Below are positions 1-9,611 of a stretch of DNA of 64,000 nt, in pieces. The number at the start of each line of letters is the position of its first letter. The first letter of the stretch is position 1. This DNA is from Lampropedia hyalina DSM 16112 (GTDB lineage: Bacteria > Pseudomonadota > Gammaproteobacteria > Burkholderiales > Burkholderiaceae_C). The stretch spans positions 62,001-126,000 of the forward strand of contig NZ_FQUZ01000001.1 of assembly GCF_900129055.1 (NCBI RefSeq), given 5' to 3'. The translations under genes and the position numbers were made by a program. Under the pieces are notes generated by a model that did no database searches, was not told the DNA's origin, and was given only the letters and a program-made list of their open reading frames with translations.

Positions 1-412
1 GCACACGCGTTGGCAACACCTGCAATGCCGTGTCGATCTCCTCCAGCAGCCTGCGCTGGGCGTATTGCTTGTCCGGGTCAGTGGCACAGTCCTGTTGTTG
101 CAGGGCTTGTTGTTCGCCCACGTATTCCTGCTGGAGTTTCTGGTGCCGCAGCCGGTCGATGGCCATATTGCGCGCCATGCGGAACAGGTAAGCCTGCGCA
201 CTCATGCCCTGTGGGGGCGATATGCCGGGGTTGTGCAGGCATTTGCTCCAAAGCTCCTGCAACAGGTCTTTGGCATCTTCCATGTTGAGCGTGTAGCGTC
301 GCAGCATGTGCAGCAGTTGGTGCTGATGCTGTTGCAGGCTTTCCTGCAATTGCTGGGGAAAAGTCTGTTCGGCGGTTTCCTGCGGGGCAAATGGACGGGT
401 TGGCAGAGGCAT
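1..412 (-). CDS. ECF sigma factor, FecI-like (3' end beyond window)
   Basis: This reading frame is open to the left edge, so the C-terminal part is missing. The 137 visible codons show sigma-70 region 2: a segment with [12 protein letters not shown] at about residues 44-55 and then [18 protein letters not shown], the usual core-binding and -10-recognition helix of ECF sigma factors. Region 4 lies outside. The start was taken at the ATG at 412, giving MPLPTRPF; an in-frame ATG at 445 is also possible and neither has a strong ribosome site. It is transcribed away from proA. A Fur-box-like sequence at 557-575 suggests an iron-responsive FecI-type sigma factor, but the partner anti-sigma and receptor genes are not visible. 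Sigma class is likely, iron role is inference. Confidence 0.85.
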   Translation of the reverse strand, partial: MPLPTRPFAPQETAEQTFPQQLQESLQQHQHQLLHMLRRYTLNMEDAKDLLQELWSKCLHNPGISPPQGMSAQAYLFRMARNMAIDRLRHQKLQQEYVGEQQALQQQDCATDPDKQYAQRRLLEEIDTALQVLPTRV

Positions 413-556
413 CTTGTGGCAATCGGGCAGATGGAGACAGCACATGCGGTGTCTTGCGACAGGCACGGGCTTGCTGCACTGCCAGAGCCAGCGGCGGGCA
501 AGACCCATGCCTGCATCGACAGCCGCATGGCAAGCCACTGCCCCGCACCATACAGC

Positions 557-575
557 ATGGTTGGTAAGCATTATC
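557..575 (-). promoter_or_regulatory. Possible Fur box upstream of the ECF sigma gene
   Basis: The 19-mer matches 12 of 19 positions of the classical Fur consensus GATAATGATAATCATTATC, with the right half (AAGCATTATC) nearly perfect. It lies about 145 nt upstream of the sigma start and about 115 nt upstream of proA on the other strand. Iron control of the sigma factor is the more natural reading. Confidence 0.35.
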
Positions 576-689
576 TTTTACTGCATGAAACTCTGGTGGC
601 TGGCATGGCTACGGCTGTTGTCAGTTCGGCATGGCAACATCCCATGCCCCCTTCAAACCCAACGGGTTCTGCGGCACAATCATTCCCCT

Positions 690-1982
690 ATGAACACCAC
701 CACCGACACCCCAGACACACCCGCCCGCATCATGCAACGCCTGGGCCAGCAGGCCAAGGCTGCGGCCAGCCGGATGGCGATTGCCAGCGTCAGCCAGAAG
801 GCCAGCGCACTGCGCACGCTGGCGCAACTGCTGCGCGAGCACACCGATGCCTTGCAGACCGACAACCAGCAAGACCTGGAACGCGCCGTGGCCAACGGCC
901 TGGCAGAGCCGATGGTCGATCGCCTGCGCCTCAAGCCTGCCGTGCTGGAGACTGCCGCCCAGGGCTGCGAACAACTGGCGGCCATGCCCGACATCATTGG
1001 CGAAATCAGCGGCCTGCGCCAGTTGCCCAGTGGCATCCGTGTCGGCCAGATGCGCGTGCCCATCGGCGTGTTCGGCATGATCTACGAAAGCCGCCCCAAC
1101 GTGACCATCGAAGCCGCCAGCCTCGCCATCAAGAGCGGCAACGCCTGCATTCTGCGCGGTGGCTCCGAGGCCATCGAATCCAACAAGGCCCTGGCCGCGC
1201 TGGTGCAGCAGGCCCTGCGCAGTGCCGGCCTGCCCGAGCATGGCGTGCAACTCGTGCCCACCACCGACCGCGAGGCCGTCGGCCACCTCATTGCCATGCC
1301 CGAGTACGTCGATGTCATCATCCCGCGCGGGGGCCGGGGGCTGATCGAGCGCATCAGCCGCGATGCCAAAGTGCCCGTCATCAAGCACCTCGATGGCATC
1401 TGCCACACCTACGTCGATGATCCCTGCGACGTGGACATGGCCGTCACCGTCACCGACAACGCCAAGACCCAGAAATACAGCCCCTGCAATGCCACCGAAA
1501 CCCTGCTGGTGGCACGCGGTGTGGCCGCCGCCTTCCTGCCGCGCATGGCCGCCGTGTTCGCGGCCAAGGGCGTGGAAATGCGCGTCAGCCCCGATGTCGA
1601 ACCCCTGGTGCAGGCTCCCGAAGCCCAGATTCGCCCCGTGGAAGAAGCCGACTGGAGCACCGAGTACCTCGCCCCGATCATCAGCATCAAGATCGTCGGG
1701 GGGCTGGACGAAGCAATTGAACACATCAACCGCTACGGCAGCCACCACACCGATGCCATCGTCACCAACGACCATCGCCACGCCCAGCGTTTTCTGCGCG
1801 AAGTCGATTCCGCCAGCGTCATGGTCAATGCCAGCACCCGCTTTGCCGACGGCTTCGAGTACGGCCTGGGTGCGGAAATCGGCATCAGCACCGACAAATT
1901 CCACGCCCGTGGCCCCGTCGGCGTGGAAGGCCTGACCTCGCTGAAATTCGTCGTGCTGGGCGAGGGCCAGGTGCGGGGCTGA
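690..1982 (+). CDS. proA: Gamma-glutamyl phosphate reductase
   Basis: ProA reduces L-glutamyl 5-phosphate to glutamate semialdehyde with NADPH, the second step of proline synthesis. The 430-residue protein matches the family length. The catalytic cysteine is C266 in the motif [10 protein letters not shown], and the substrate and cofactor segments ([34 protein letters not shown]) are intact. The start ATG at 690 gives [14 protein letters not shown]; the frame stays open upstream, but family alignment supports this start. proB is not adjacent. The gene stands alone between a divergent sigma factor gene and a membrane-protein gene. Confidence 0.97.
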   Translation: MNTTTDTPDTPARIMQRLGQQAKAAASRMAIASVSQKASALRTLAQLLREHTDALQTDNQQDLERAVANGLAEPMVDRLRLKPAVLETAAQGCEQLAAMPDIIGEISGLRQLPSGIRVGQMRVPIGVFGMIYESRPNVTIEAASLAIKSGNACILRGGSEAIESNKALAALVQQALRSAGLPEHGVQLVPTTDREAVGHLIAMPEYVDVIIPRGGRGLIERISRDAKVPVIKHLDGICHTYVDDPCDVDMAVTVTDNAKTQKYSPCNATETLLVARGVAAAFLPRMAAVFAAKGVEMRVSPDVEPLVQAPEAQIRPVEEADWSTEYLAPIISIKIVGGLDEAIEHINRYGSHHTDAIVTNDHRHAQRFLREVDSASVMVNASTRFADGFEYGLGAEIGISTDKFHARGPVGVEGLTSLKFVVLGEGQVRG

Positions 1983-2157
1983 TCGCCCGCGCCAGCACAA
2001 ACGCCCGCTGGCAGCCTGCGCAGTCCGTGCAAGGGCGCGGCATACAATGGCGGCCAGCGGTCATCGGCCGGGCGGGGATTGGGCACAGCCACAGTGGTTT
2101 TGCGCTCCCGGCCCGGCCATTTCCATGCCTTTTCTCCTTCTCTTGCCGAGTCGCCCC

Positions 2158-4752
2158 ATGTCCTTGCTCAGGCTTCGTGTGCTGGTTCCGATGCTGTGGC
2201 TGTCCCTGCTGCTGGCCTTGTCTGCCATTTCTGCCGTGCAGGCACAGGAAGCACCAGAGCCACAGGCAGATGCCGCCACAGCCACCGCCGATGCCCCTGC
2301 CACCGTGGTGCACGGCCAGGGCGTGCTGGAAAAAGCCATCCTCCAGAATGACAACGAATTGTGGCTGACCGGCTGGGTGGCATCAGCGCGCCCCCATGCC
2401 TTCATCTCCAGTGCCAAGGTCTGGCTGGGTGATGAACTCGTGTACCAGGGCCGTCTGGGCTATCTGCGGCAACGCCCCGATGTGGCAGAGGCCACCGGTC
2501 AGCCGCTGTGGCTGGCTTCCGGCTTTCATATCCAGATTGCCCTGCCACGGAGCCTTCCTGCCGGGCCTGCCCCCGTGCGCATGGAGGCCATGACGGGCGA
2601 CGGCCAGACCATCGCACTGCTCTCCCAACCCGAAGCGGCACAGGTGACACTGCCTGCCCATGCGCCTGTGCCGGACTGGCGGTTCCAGATTCTGCTGGCT
2701 CTGGCCGTGCTGTTGCCTGCTGGCAGTTTCGCCCTGGGGGTGCTGCGCCCGGCCCCCGCCCACTTGCCCGCATGGCGTTGGAGCGACTCGCGCCGCTTCG
2801 GCTTCACGCTGGTGCTGTCGTTTGCCCTGCTGGTACTGGGCGGCTGGAGTGGCACCTCGCTGGGCGCATTGCTGGATCGCGCCGCACCCGTGGTACAGCA
2901 CGACATGGCCCCGTGGCTGGGCGAGGCACAACCCGTACGCGGTGACGAATGGCAGGTGATTACGCCGATGGCCATCGCCCAGACCCAGCACCTCCCGGCC
3001 CTGCCCGCCCGCAACAGCCATTACGGCCTGAGTGGCCACGACATGGGCGTGGTGGGCATGACCGGTGTGCCGGTGGCCAGTGGGGCCGCACTGGCCAAAC
3101 CCGCCACCTGGGGGTTCTTCGCTTTCGAGCTGCGCCACGCCCTGGCCTGGTACTGGTGGCTGCCATTCTTCGCGGGTTTTGGCGCGCTGTGGCTGCTGCT
3201 GCGCCGCTGGTTCGGGCTGGACTGGCGGCTGGCAGCCTTGCTGTCGGTCTCGGTGGTGGCTTCGCCATACTCCGTGAGTTTTTCGGGCTGGCCTGCCTAC
3301 GCGCTGTTCTTTCCGGTGCTGGGCCTGCTGATGCTGGAGCAACTGGGGCGCACCACACGCTGGTCGGTCGCCCTGGCTGCCGGGACTGTGGCAGGCTGGG
3401 CCGGGGCGGGCTTCATGCTGGTGCTCTACCCTGGCTGGCAGGTCGCGCTGGCTTATCTGCTGCTGCCGCTGGGGCTGGTGCGTGGCTGGCAGTGCCGCCA
3501 CAGCCTGCATGCCGGATGGCGGCAACTGGGCGGGTTGCTGCTGGCCGTCGTCACGTTGCTGGCCCTGGCCACCAGTTGGTGGCTGGATGCGGGCGAGGCC
3601 GTCGAGCGCGTCCGCCACACCGTCTATCCTGGCCAGCGCATGCTGGAAACCGGCGGCTACATCGACCCCTGGCACCTGAGCAAGGGGCTGACGAATGCCA
3701 TCACCCTGTTCCGCAGTTCCGAATGGATGATTCCCAGCGACGCAGGCAGTTTCATCTTCCTGCTGCTGCCGCTGGCCGCCGCCGTGGGGCTGCGCTGGTG
3801 GCAACGCCGCGCAGTGGACGGCATGGCGGTGGTGCTGTGGCTGTATCTGGTGTTTGCACTCGGCTATATGTTTGTGGGCATTCCGGCGTGGGTATCGCAA
3901 CACCTGTTCTGGGGCATGGTGCCAGCCTACCGGCTGGACATTGCGCTGGGGCTGGCGCAAACCCTGCTGCTGGCATGGCTGGCGGGCCAGACCCGCACCG
4001 GCGCAACGGCCTCACCATCGCTGGCCGCACTCTCTGGCCGCCGCTGGCTGCTGGCGGCCCTGGTGGCCGGTGCCAGCGTCTGGCTGGCCGTGCGCGATTT
4101 CAGCCTCATGCCCGCCCCGGTGCAACACTGGCTGACCCCGGCACTGGTGCTGTGGATGTGCCTGCTGCTGGCCGTGCTGGCCGCCGCCCTGCTGCTGGAG
4201 CAATACCGCCACGCCATCGCCCTCTACACCGCCGTGACGCTGGGCATGGCCCTGCCATTCAACCCACTGGGACAAGCCCCCTCCCAACTGGAACCCGTGC
4301 CAGCACTGGCCAAACACCTGCTGGTGCATGCCTCCGAAGCCGATACGCCCCCCGTGCGGGTGGCCGTGATCGCCGAACAGGCCTGGGCGAATGCCCTGAC
4401 CGCAGCGGGCGTGGCCGTACTCAACGGCACGTTCTATGAACCCCCGGCAGACTTCTGGCAGCGCATCGATCCGACCGGAACGCAGGCACAGATTCACAAC
4501 CGCTACCAGCACCTGATTCTGCAACTGGAGTCCCTGCCCGACACCACCCCCGGCTGGCGCGTCGGCAGTCCACATCTGGATGGCGTGGTGCTGAGCCTGG
4601 ATCCGCAGCGTTTCGATTTCAGCCTGTTGGGCGTGCAGGCCTTGCTGGTGGAAAGTGGCCGGGCCACATGGCTGCATGACCATCCCCAGCTTGCCCTGCT
4701 GGAGAGTCAGGCAGACTGGCAGCTATACCAGATCGGGCCATCGATTCGATAG
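2158..4752 (+). CDS. Large GT-C-like polytopic membrane protein (DUF7657-type)
   Basis: This 864-residue inner-membrane protein starts with a signal-like segment (LWLSLLLALSAISAVQA) and a periplasmic part of about 150 residues. Some ten or more hydrophobic segments follow from about residue 180 to 730, and then a soluble C-terminal domain. The motif RGDEWQVITPMAIAQ after the first membrane segments resembles the conserved RSDEW...TP..LSQ signature of DUF7657 proteins, which have a GT-C glycosyltransferase-like fold. A lipid-linked sugar donor would fit such a fold, but no substrate can be read from the sequence. The start at 2158 was chosen because it places the hydrophobic signal at the N-terminus; ATG 2125 is an alternative. 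It stands alone. Confidence 0.75.
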   Translation: MSLLRLRVLVPMLWLSLLLALSAISAVQAQEAPEPQADAATATADAPATVVHGQGVLEKAILQNDNELWLTGWVASARPHAFISSAKVWLGDELVYQGRLGYLRQRPDVAEATGQPLWLASGFHIQIALPRSLPAGPAPVRMEAMTGDGQTIALLSQPEAAQVTLPAHAPVPDWRFQILLALAVLLPAGSFALGVLRPAPAHLPAWRWSDSRRFGFTLVLSFALLVLGGWSGTSLGALLDRAAPVVQHDMAPWLGEAQPVRGDEWQVITPMAIAQTQHLPALPARNSHYGLSGHDMGVVGMTGVPVASGAALAKPATWGFFAFELRHALAWYWWLPFFAGFGALWLLLRRWFGLDWRLAALLSVSVVASPYSVSFSGWPAYALFFPVLGLLMLEQLGRTTRWSVALAAGTVAGWAGAGFMLVLYPGWQVALAYLLLPLGLVRGWQCRHSLHAGWRQLGGLLLAVVTLLALATSWWLDAGEAVERVRHTVYPGQRMLETGGYIDPWHLSKGLTNAITLFRSSEWMIPSDAGSFIFLLLPLAAAVGLRWWQRRAVDGMAVVLWLYLVFALGYMFVGIPAWVSQHLFWGMVPAYRLDIALGLAQTLLLAWLAGQTRTGATASPSLAALSGRRWLLAALVAGASVWLAVRDFSLMPAPVQHWLTPALVLWMCLLLAVLAAALLLEQYRHAIALYTAVTLGMALPFNPLGQAPSQLEPVPALAKHLLVHASEADTPPVRVAVIAEQAWANALTAAGVAVLNGTFYEPPADFWQRIDPTGTQAQIHNRYQHLILQLESLPDTTPGWRVGSPHLDGVVLSLDPQRFDFSLLGVQALLVESGRATWLHDHPQLALLESQADWQLYQIGPSIR

Positions 4753-4920
4753 GGGTATCTTGGTAAGCTGAGGAAAAAAACCCCACCGCTCGACTGCCAG
4801 CCCTTGCGCAGGCTTGGCATCAGACCCGGCGGATAAGCTTGAAATAGCAGGTTTTTCCCGGCAATTCCATATGTTTTATAGATTTTAACGGAAATTCGAT
4901 TTCTGCTCCCATAGGATAAA

Positions 4921-4939
4921 GAGAGTTATTCCCATTATG
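4921..4939 (+). promoter_or_regulatory. Possible Fur box before fbpA
   Basis: This 19-mer matches 12 of 19 positions of the Fur consensus and lies 39 nt upstream of the fbpA start, within a 225-bp intergenic region that is more AT-rich than its surroundings. Iron-Fur repression of the downstream transporter is the expected logic. Confidence 0.4.
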
Positions 4940-4977
4940 GGTTTGGCCCACCATCCTCTCTTGTTCAGGAGCACGCA

Positions 4978-5973
4978 ATGAAAAAGAAACTCGGACTCAA
5001 TATCGCGGTAATGGCAGCTTCTGCCTTGTTCTCATGGGCGGCCTGTGCGGCTGAACTGACCGTGTATTCGGGGCGCGGCGAAGCCTTCGTCGCACCGGTA
5101 CTCAAAGGCTTCGAGGAAAGCACTGGCATCACGCTCAAGGTGCGCTATGGCGGCACGGCAGAACTTTCGGCCCTGTTGCAGGAAGAAAAGGGCAAAACGC
5201 CTGCCGATGTGTTCTGGGCACAGGACAGCGGTGCCCTGGGGGCGAACACCACCCTGTTCGCGCAACTGCCGCAAGCCATCTATGCCAACCAGCCCGAAGT
5301 CTTGCGCAATGCCGAAGGCAAATGGGTGGGTGTGAGTGCCAGGGCGCGAACCGTGGCGTACTCCCCCGAACGCGCCCCCAAGGAATCCCTGCCACCCACC
5401 GTGCAGGGCCTGACCGATGCCAAGTGGCAGGGCAAGGTCGGCTGGGCACCGGGGAACGCGGCATTCCAGGCATTCGTGACGGCATTCCGGGTGATTCACG
5501 GGGAAGATGCCGCCCGATCCTGGGTTCAGGACATGGCCAAGAACGGCACCAAGTCCTACCGCAACAACAGCGCGCTGGTGCAGGCCGTGGCCGATGGCGA
5601 GATTGACGTGGCACTGGTGAACAACTACTACCTGCCCCGCTTCAAGACCCAGGATGCGAAATTCCCGGTCGAGCAAGCCTTCTTCCAGCCAGGCGACATC
5701 GGCAACGTGGTCAATACCTCCGGCGTGGCGATTCTGCAAGCCAGCGATGCCAAGGACGATGCCCTGAAGCTGGTGCAGTACCTACTCTCGCCCGCCGTGC
5801 AGCAGTACCTGACCAGCGTGGGCCATGAATACCCGGTGGTCTCCGGCGTGATCGGCAACCAGAACCTGGAATCGGTGCGCAACGTGACCGAAGCCAGCCC
5901 GGTCGTGCCCACCGACAAGCTGACCGACCTCGAAGGCACACGCGCCATTCTGCGGGCCGCCGGGCTGATCTGA
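4978..5973 (+). CDS. fbpA: Periplasmic ferric-iron binding protein of an ABC transporter
   Basis: This is a 331-residue extracellular solute-binding protein with a cleavable signal peptide ending near residue 24 (SWAACA then AELTVYSGRG). The mature start is typical of FbpA/FutA proteins. The consecutive tyrosines in NNYYLPRF near residue 220 are the usual Fe(III)-coordinating residues. The protein captures ferric iron in the periplasm and delivers it to the permease encoded 20 bp downstream. A good ribosome site (AGGAGC) precedes the ATG. It is the first gene of a three-gene operon whose promoter region carries a Fur-like site. Confidence 0.92.
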   Translation: MKKKLGLNIAVMAASALFSWAACAAELTVYSGRGEAFVAPVLKGFEESTGITLKVRYGGTAELSALLQEEKGKTPADVFWAQDSGALGANTTLFAQLPQAIYANQPEVLRNAEGKWVGVSARARTVAYSPERAPKESLPPTVQGLTDAKWQGKVGWAPGNAAFQAFVTAFRVIHGEDAARSWVQDMAKNGTKSYRNNSALVQAVADGEIDVALVNNYYLPRFKTQDAKFPVEQAFFQPGDIGNVVNTSGVAILQASDAKDDALKLVQYLLSPAVQQYLTSVGHEYPVVSGVIGNQNLESVRNVTEASPVVPTDKLTDLEGTRAILRAAGLI

Positions 5974-5992
5974 ACGCACCCCTGCCACCCCC

Positions 5993-7582
5993 TTGCCTGT
6001 GCCGAACCCCGTAGCGAGCAGACGCTCTGCCCCCACTGCCCTGCGCCTGCTCTCCCTGCTGGTGGGCCTGTGCATGGCCCTGCCGCTGGGGTATCTGCTG
6101 CTGCGTGCCCTGCAGGGAGATGCGGCACAGGCAGTGGCACTGCTGTGGCGTGGCCGCACGCTGCAACTGCTGGGCAACACCGTGGCACTCACGGCCGGGG
6201 TACTGCTGCTGGCCACGCTGATCGCCTTTCCGCTGGCCTGGCTGGTGGTGCGCAGTGACCTGCCGGGACGCAGGCTGCTGCTGTGGCTCTCCATCCTGCC
6301 GCTGGCCGTGCCCGGCTATGTCATGGCCTACGCGCTGATTGGCCTGAGCGGCCACTACGGCTTCCTGAACCAGTTGCTGGGTCTGCGCATCGCCCGGCTG
6401 GAGGGGCTGGCAGGGGCCACGCTGGCCCTTGGCCTCTACACATTCCCGTATCTTTTTCTGAACCTGCGCAGTGCGTTGCTGGCGCAGGATGCTGCCCTGC
6501 TGCACAGTGCCCGCAGCCTGGGGCATGGCCCCTGGTCGTGTTTCTTCAGGGTGAGCCTGCCGGGGCTGCTGCCTGCCCTGGCGGCGGGCTGGCTGGTGAT
6601 TGCCCTCTACACGCTGGGGGACTTTGGCGCGGTCGCGCTGATGCGCCTGGATGTCTTCAGCTCTGCCATGTACAGCCAGTACCACAGCGGGTTTGAAGTC
6701 CGGCAGGCCGCCTGGCTGGCCCTGATGCTGCTGGGCATGACGGGGGCCACCATTGCCCTGTTCCGCCAGATTCCCACCCACCCCAGACCGGAACGCAGCG
6801 GCCTGGGCGTTGCCGCCCGACACCAGCCGGTGCGCCTGGGCCGCTGGCAGGCACTGGCATGGGTTTTCATCGTGCTGGTGGTGCTGGCCTCCGTCGGCCT
6901 GCCGCTGGCAGTGACGCTGTTCTGGCTGTCGCGGGCCACCACCGCACTGGATGCCCCGGCCCTGTGGAACAGCATCTGGCAAACCGCCTCGCTGGCACTG
7001 CCCACCGCCGCTGTGGCCACGCTGCTGGCCCTGCTGTGCGCCACACTGGCGGCCTGGTGGCCAGGGCGCAATGCCGACATGCAGGAGCGGGCCATCTACT
7101 TCGGCTACGCGATACCGGGGCTGCCGCTGGCCCTGGCAGTCGCCTTCTTCAGCCTGCACACCATCCCCGCCCTCTACCAGTCCCATGCCGTGCTGGTGCT
7201 GGCCTACTGCATCTCCTTCATGGCACTGGCCTACGGCCCAATCAAGAACAGCCTGATGCAGACGGGCCGAAAAATGCACGACTCCAGCCTGATGCTGGGC
7301 GTTTCGCCCGGCCGCTCGTTCTGCCGCATCACACTGCCGGTCATCCGCCCGGCGGTCTTCGGTGGCGGAGCACTGATCCTGCTCATGGTCATCAAGGAAC
7401 TGCCCATCACCTACCTGCTGGTTCCCATCGGCATCCGCACGCTGTCGATGGAGGTTTTCAGCCGCACCAATGAAGGCATGATGCTGCAAGCCGCGCACTA
7501 CGCCCTGCTGCTGATGGCGTTTTCCAGCCTGTTCATGGGCCTGCTGCTCTGGCAGCAGAATCAAAGGAGCCAGAGTGCCTGA
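5993..7582 (+). CDS. fbpB: Ferric-iron ABC transporter permease
   Basis: The 529-residue permease has two homologous halves, each with a binding-protein-dependent transport domain, and about twelve membrane segments in all. This is the fused arrangement usual for FbpB. EAA-like loops that contact the ATPase are visible near LHSARSLGHGPWSCFFRVSLP (first half) and MLGVSPGRSFCRITLP (second half). The first possible start codon is TTG at 5993; a GTG at 5999 is equally plausible and neither has a clear ribosome site. The 3' end overlaps the start of fbpC by 8 bp, so the two are probably translationally coupled. Confidence 0.9.
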   Translation: MPVPNPVASRRSAPTALRLLSLLVGLCMALPLGYLLLRALQGDAAQAVALLWRGRTLQLLGNTVALTAGVLLLATLIAFPLAWLVVRSDLPGRRLLLWLSILPLAVPGYVMAYALIGLSGHYGFLNQLLGLRIARLEGLAGATLALGLYTFPYLFLNLRSALLAQDAALLHSARSLGHGPWSCFFRVSLPGLLPALAAGWLVIALYTLGDFGAVALMRLDVFSSAMYSQYHSGFEVRQAAWLALMLLGMTGATIALFRQIPTHPRPERSGLGVAARHQPVRLGRWQALAWVFIVLVVLASVGLPLAVTLFWLSRATTALDAPALWNSIWQTASLALPTAAVATLLALLCATLAAWWPGRNADMQERAIYFGYAIPGLPLALAVAFFSLHTIPALYQSHAVLVLAYCISFMALAYGPIKNSLMQTGRKMHDSSLMLGVSPGRSFCRITLPVIRPAVFGGGALILLMVIKELPITYLLVPIGIRTLSMEVFSRTNEGMMLQAAHYALLLMAFSSLFMGLLLWQQNQRSQSA

Positions 7583-8627
7583 AACCCCCACCCCTGCCCT
7601 GCTGCACCTCATGAACGCCAGCAAATGCTACGGCAGCAACCGCGCGGCATGGAATGCCAGCCTGCGCGTGGCACGCGGTGAAATTCTGGTACTGCTGGGG
7701 CCATCGGGCAGTGGCAAGTCCACCATCCTGAAACTGATTGCCGGACTGGAAGACCTCGACGACGGGCAAGTCTGGCTCAACGGCCAGAACATCGGCCACC
7801 TTCCCCCGGAACAACGCGGAATCGGCATGGTGTTTCAGGACTACGCACTGTTTTCCCACATGACCGCCTTGCAGAACGTCATGTTTGCCCTGCACCGGCA
7901 GCCCCGGCCACGCCGCCCAAAAATGGCCCTGGAACATCTGGCCATGCTGGGCATGGCGGATTTTGCCCAGCGTTACCCCCACCAACTCTCCGGCGGCCAA
8001 CAGCAACGCGTCGCCGTGGCCCGCACCTTCGCCAGTGCCCCGCAACTGATCCTGCTCGACGAACCCTTCTCCAGCATCGACGAATCCATGCGCGCCCATG
8101 CCCGGCAGGAAATCCGCGCCATCCTGCGCCAGTCGGGCCTGGGGGTCGTCATGGTCACGCACGACTGCACCGAAGCCCTGTCCTTTGCCGACACCATCTG
8201 CGTCATGAACCAGGGAACGATCATCCAGACCGCCACCCCGCAAGACATTTACCTGCACCCTGCCAATGCGTTTGTCGCCAGCTTCATCGCCCCCACCAAC
8301 CTGTTGCCTGCCCACATCCACAACGGCCATGCCCATTGCATCCTGGGCACATACCCCGTGGCCGCACAGAACCGCGATACAGAACAGGCATGGCTCTCCA
8401 TCCGCCCCGAATCCCTGAGCATGGAAGCCGCCAGCAGCACACAGGCTGGCCCACAGGGCATTGTCGAAAGCACCGAATTCAGAGGCGACTGCCAATTCCA
8501 CACCGTGCGCATCGGCGCACAAACCTGCACCGTGCGCAGTGCCATCGGCCCCAGCTTCCAGCCAGGAGACCGGGTACAAGTGCGCCCATGCAGCCCCGAA
8601 TCACTGGTGGTACTGGCCCGCCAGTGA
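7575..8627 (+). CDS. fbpC: Ferric-iron ABC transporter ATPase
   Basis: This 350-residue ATPase has Walker A GPSGSGKST at residues 42-50, the signature LSGGQQQR at about 138-145 and Walker B LILLDEP at about 157-163. A C-terminal TOBE-type regulatory domain follows from about residue 240. It hydrolyses ATP to drive iron import through the FbpB permease. The GTG start at 7575 is supported by AAAGGAG seven bases upstream, inside the end of fbpB. Length and order match fbpABC operons; related ions or putrescine cannot be fully excluded, but the binding protein favours ferric iron. Confidence 0.92.
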   Translation: MPETPTPALLHLMNASKCYGSNRAAWNASLRVARGEILVLLGPSGSGKSTILKLIAGLEDLDDGQVWLNGQNIGHLPPEQRGIGMVFQDYALFSHMTALQNVMFALHRQPRPRRPKMALEHLAMLGMADFAQRYPHQLSGGQQQRVAVARTFASAPQLILLDEPFSSIDESMRAHARQEIRAILRQSGLGVVMVTHDCTEALSFADTICVMNQGTIIQTATPQDIYLHPANAFVASFIAPTNLLPAHIHNGHAHCILGTYPVAAQNRDTEQAWLSIRPESLSMEAASSTQAGPQGIVESTEFRGDCQFHTVRIGAQTCTVRSAIGPSFQPGDRVQVRPCSPESLVVLARQ

Positions 8628-8711
8628 AGGCCGGAACTGGTGAGCGGGTCACGGCGCAAGGCACGCGTAGAACGAAACCACGCCCACCATGCAGCCGCTG
8701 CATTCTGACAA

Positions 8712-8732
8712 TCAAACCGGCATCCGGTTTGA
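8712..8732. terminator. Palindrome between convergent fbpC and phosphatase genes
   Basis: A perfect 9-bp stem (TCAAACCGG / CCGGTTTGA) with a 3-base loop lies between two convergent genes, where a bidirectional terminator is expected. It lacks a T tract on either strand, so it is only a candidate. Confidence 0.35.
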
Positions 8733-8747
8733 ATGGTGAATCACGCC

Positions 8748-9230
8748 TTACTCAATACCCAGAATGGCACCCACCGACTGTTGAAGCAGCCCGACCAGTT
8801 CAGCATCCATGTACTTGTACTCATCGGGAATATCGAGCACATGCACCGGCTTGTTTTCAAGAACCCTTCGGTACTCGGCCAGCAGGCGAGACTTGTGTTT
8901 TTCTTCCATCACGAAAACAACATCAGACCATGAAAGATCAGCGACGGTGACAGAGTGCCGTGCGTTCGGGCTTGTGCCCGCAGACCTCACGGAAAGGGCA
9001 GGATGCCTGCGCCAGACTTGCTCGGCTGTCGGGCTACGCCATTGATTCCGGCTACAGACAAACAAGACATTGGTTCGGGCTGAATGCTCTTTGCTGGATT
9101 GAATATCTTGTACCCGCTGCGCCTCTGTCACTCGCGGGTATTCGATGCGCAACTGCTTTGAGCGAGCCAGCTTGTTCGACCTGAGGTACAGGTGCTCCCC
9201 GTTCTTCTCGCGCTTGAAAGCTTCGCACAT
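8748..9230 (-). CDS. Low-molecular-weight protein tyrosine phosphatase-like protein
   Basis: The core NVLFVCSRNQWRSPTAEQ holds the CX5R phosphatase P-loop (C-SRNQW-R) followed by S, and DIPDEYKYMD near the end supplies the general-acid aspartate region of the short LMW-PTP relatives of about 105-110 residues. The frame gives 160 residues with the ATG at 9230, leaving about 50 unusual residues before the core. No obvious start lies just before NVLFV. A GTG in RVTEAQR would give a shorter protein. The extension may be non-coding or a remnant of something else. Catalytic residues are present; the physiological substrate is unknown. It is convergent with fbpC. Confidence 0.7.
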   Translation of the reverse strand: MCEAFKREKNGEHLYLRSNKLARSKQLRIEYPRVTEAQRVQDIQSSKEHSARTNVLFVCSRNQWRSPTAEQVWRRHPALSVRSAGTSPNARHSVTVADLSWSDVVFVMEEKHKSRLLAEYRRVLENKPVHVLDIPDEYKYMDAELVGLLQQSVGAILGIE

Positions 9231-9287
9231 GAATAAAAACACCCAATATATGAGTCAGGCCGCATCACGAAGCGGCATCGGCTTGCA

Positions 9288-9611
9288 TCAATTTTTAGAG
9301 CCTGCTGCCGCAAGATGCCGCTCCCGCAGAAACAGGAAAAGCGGCAATGCCAATGAAGGCCCCACCACGAGACAAGACAACGGCAACCACAGCCGACGCA
9401 TGGCAAGTCTGCGACCTTCGGCCACCACGAACACCGCCACGACCACGCCAGAAACAAGAACATCTGCCCAGGCAAAGGCAGCAATGTTGCCTGATGTGGC
9501 CTGTTGCAAAAGAAGAGGCACATGGAGACCGTGCACAGCAAGCCACGGAACAAACTGCGAAAGCGGCAAGGCAGTGCCAGCGATGCAGAGAAGAATATAA
9601 ATAATCTGCAT
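9288..9611 (-). CDS. DUF2834 family small membrane protein
   Basis: A 107-residue protein with three or four hydrophobic segments. The pattern YILLCIAGTALPLSQFVPWL near the N-terminus, SGVVVAVFVVAEGRRL in the middle and GPSLALPLFLFLRER at the end is characteristic of DUF2834. No biochemical role is established for the family. The ATG at 9611 (MQIIYILL) was preferred over the upstream in-frame start because it begins at the conserved first helix. It lies alone in a region rich in short mobile repeats. Confidence 0.8.
   Translation of the reverse strand: MQIIYILLCIAGTALPLSQFVPWLAVHGLHVPLLLQQATSGNIAAFAWADVLVSGVVVAVFVVAEGRRLAMRRLWLPLSCLVVGPSLALPLFLFLRERHLAAAGSKN

Noticed and set aside
621-2000. 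Long open frame antisense to proA (and similar long frames antisense to purD, bamA, uup and others)
   Set aside because: High GC codon bias keeps antisense frames open. Their translations are low-complexity (Gly, His, Ala rich) and match no family, while the sense genes are certain.
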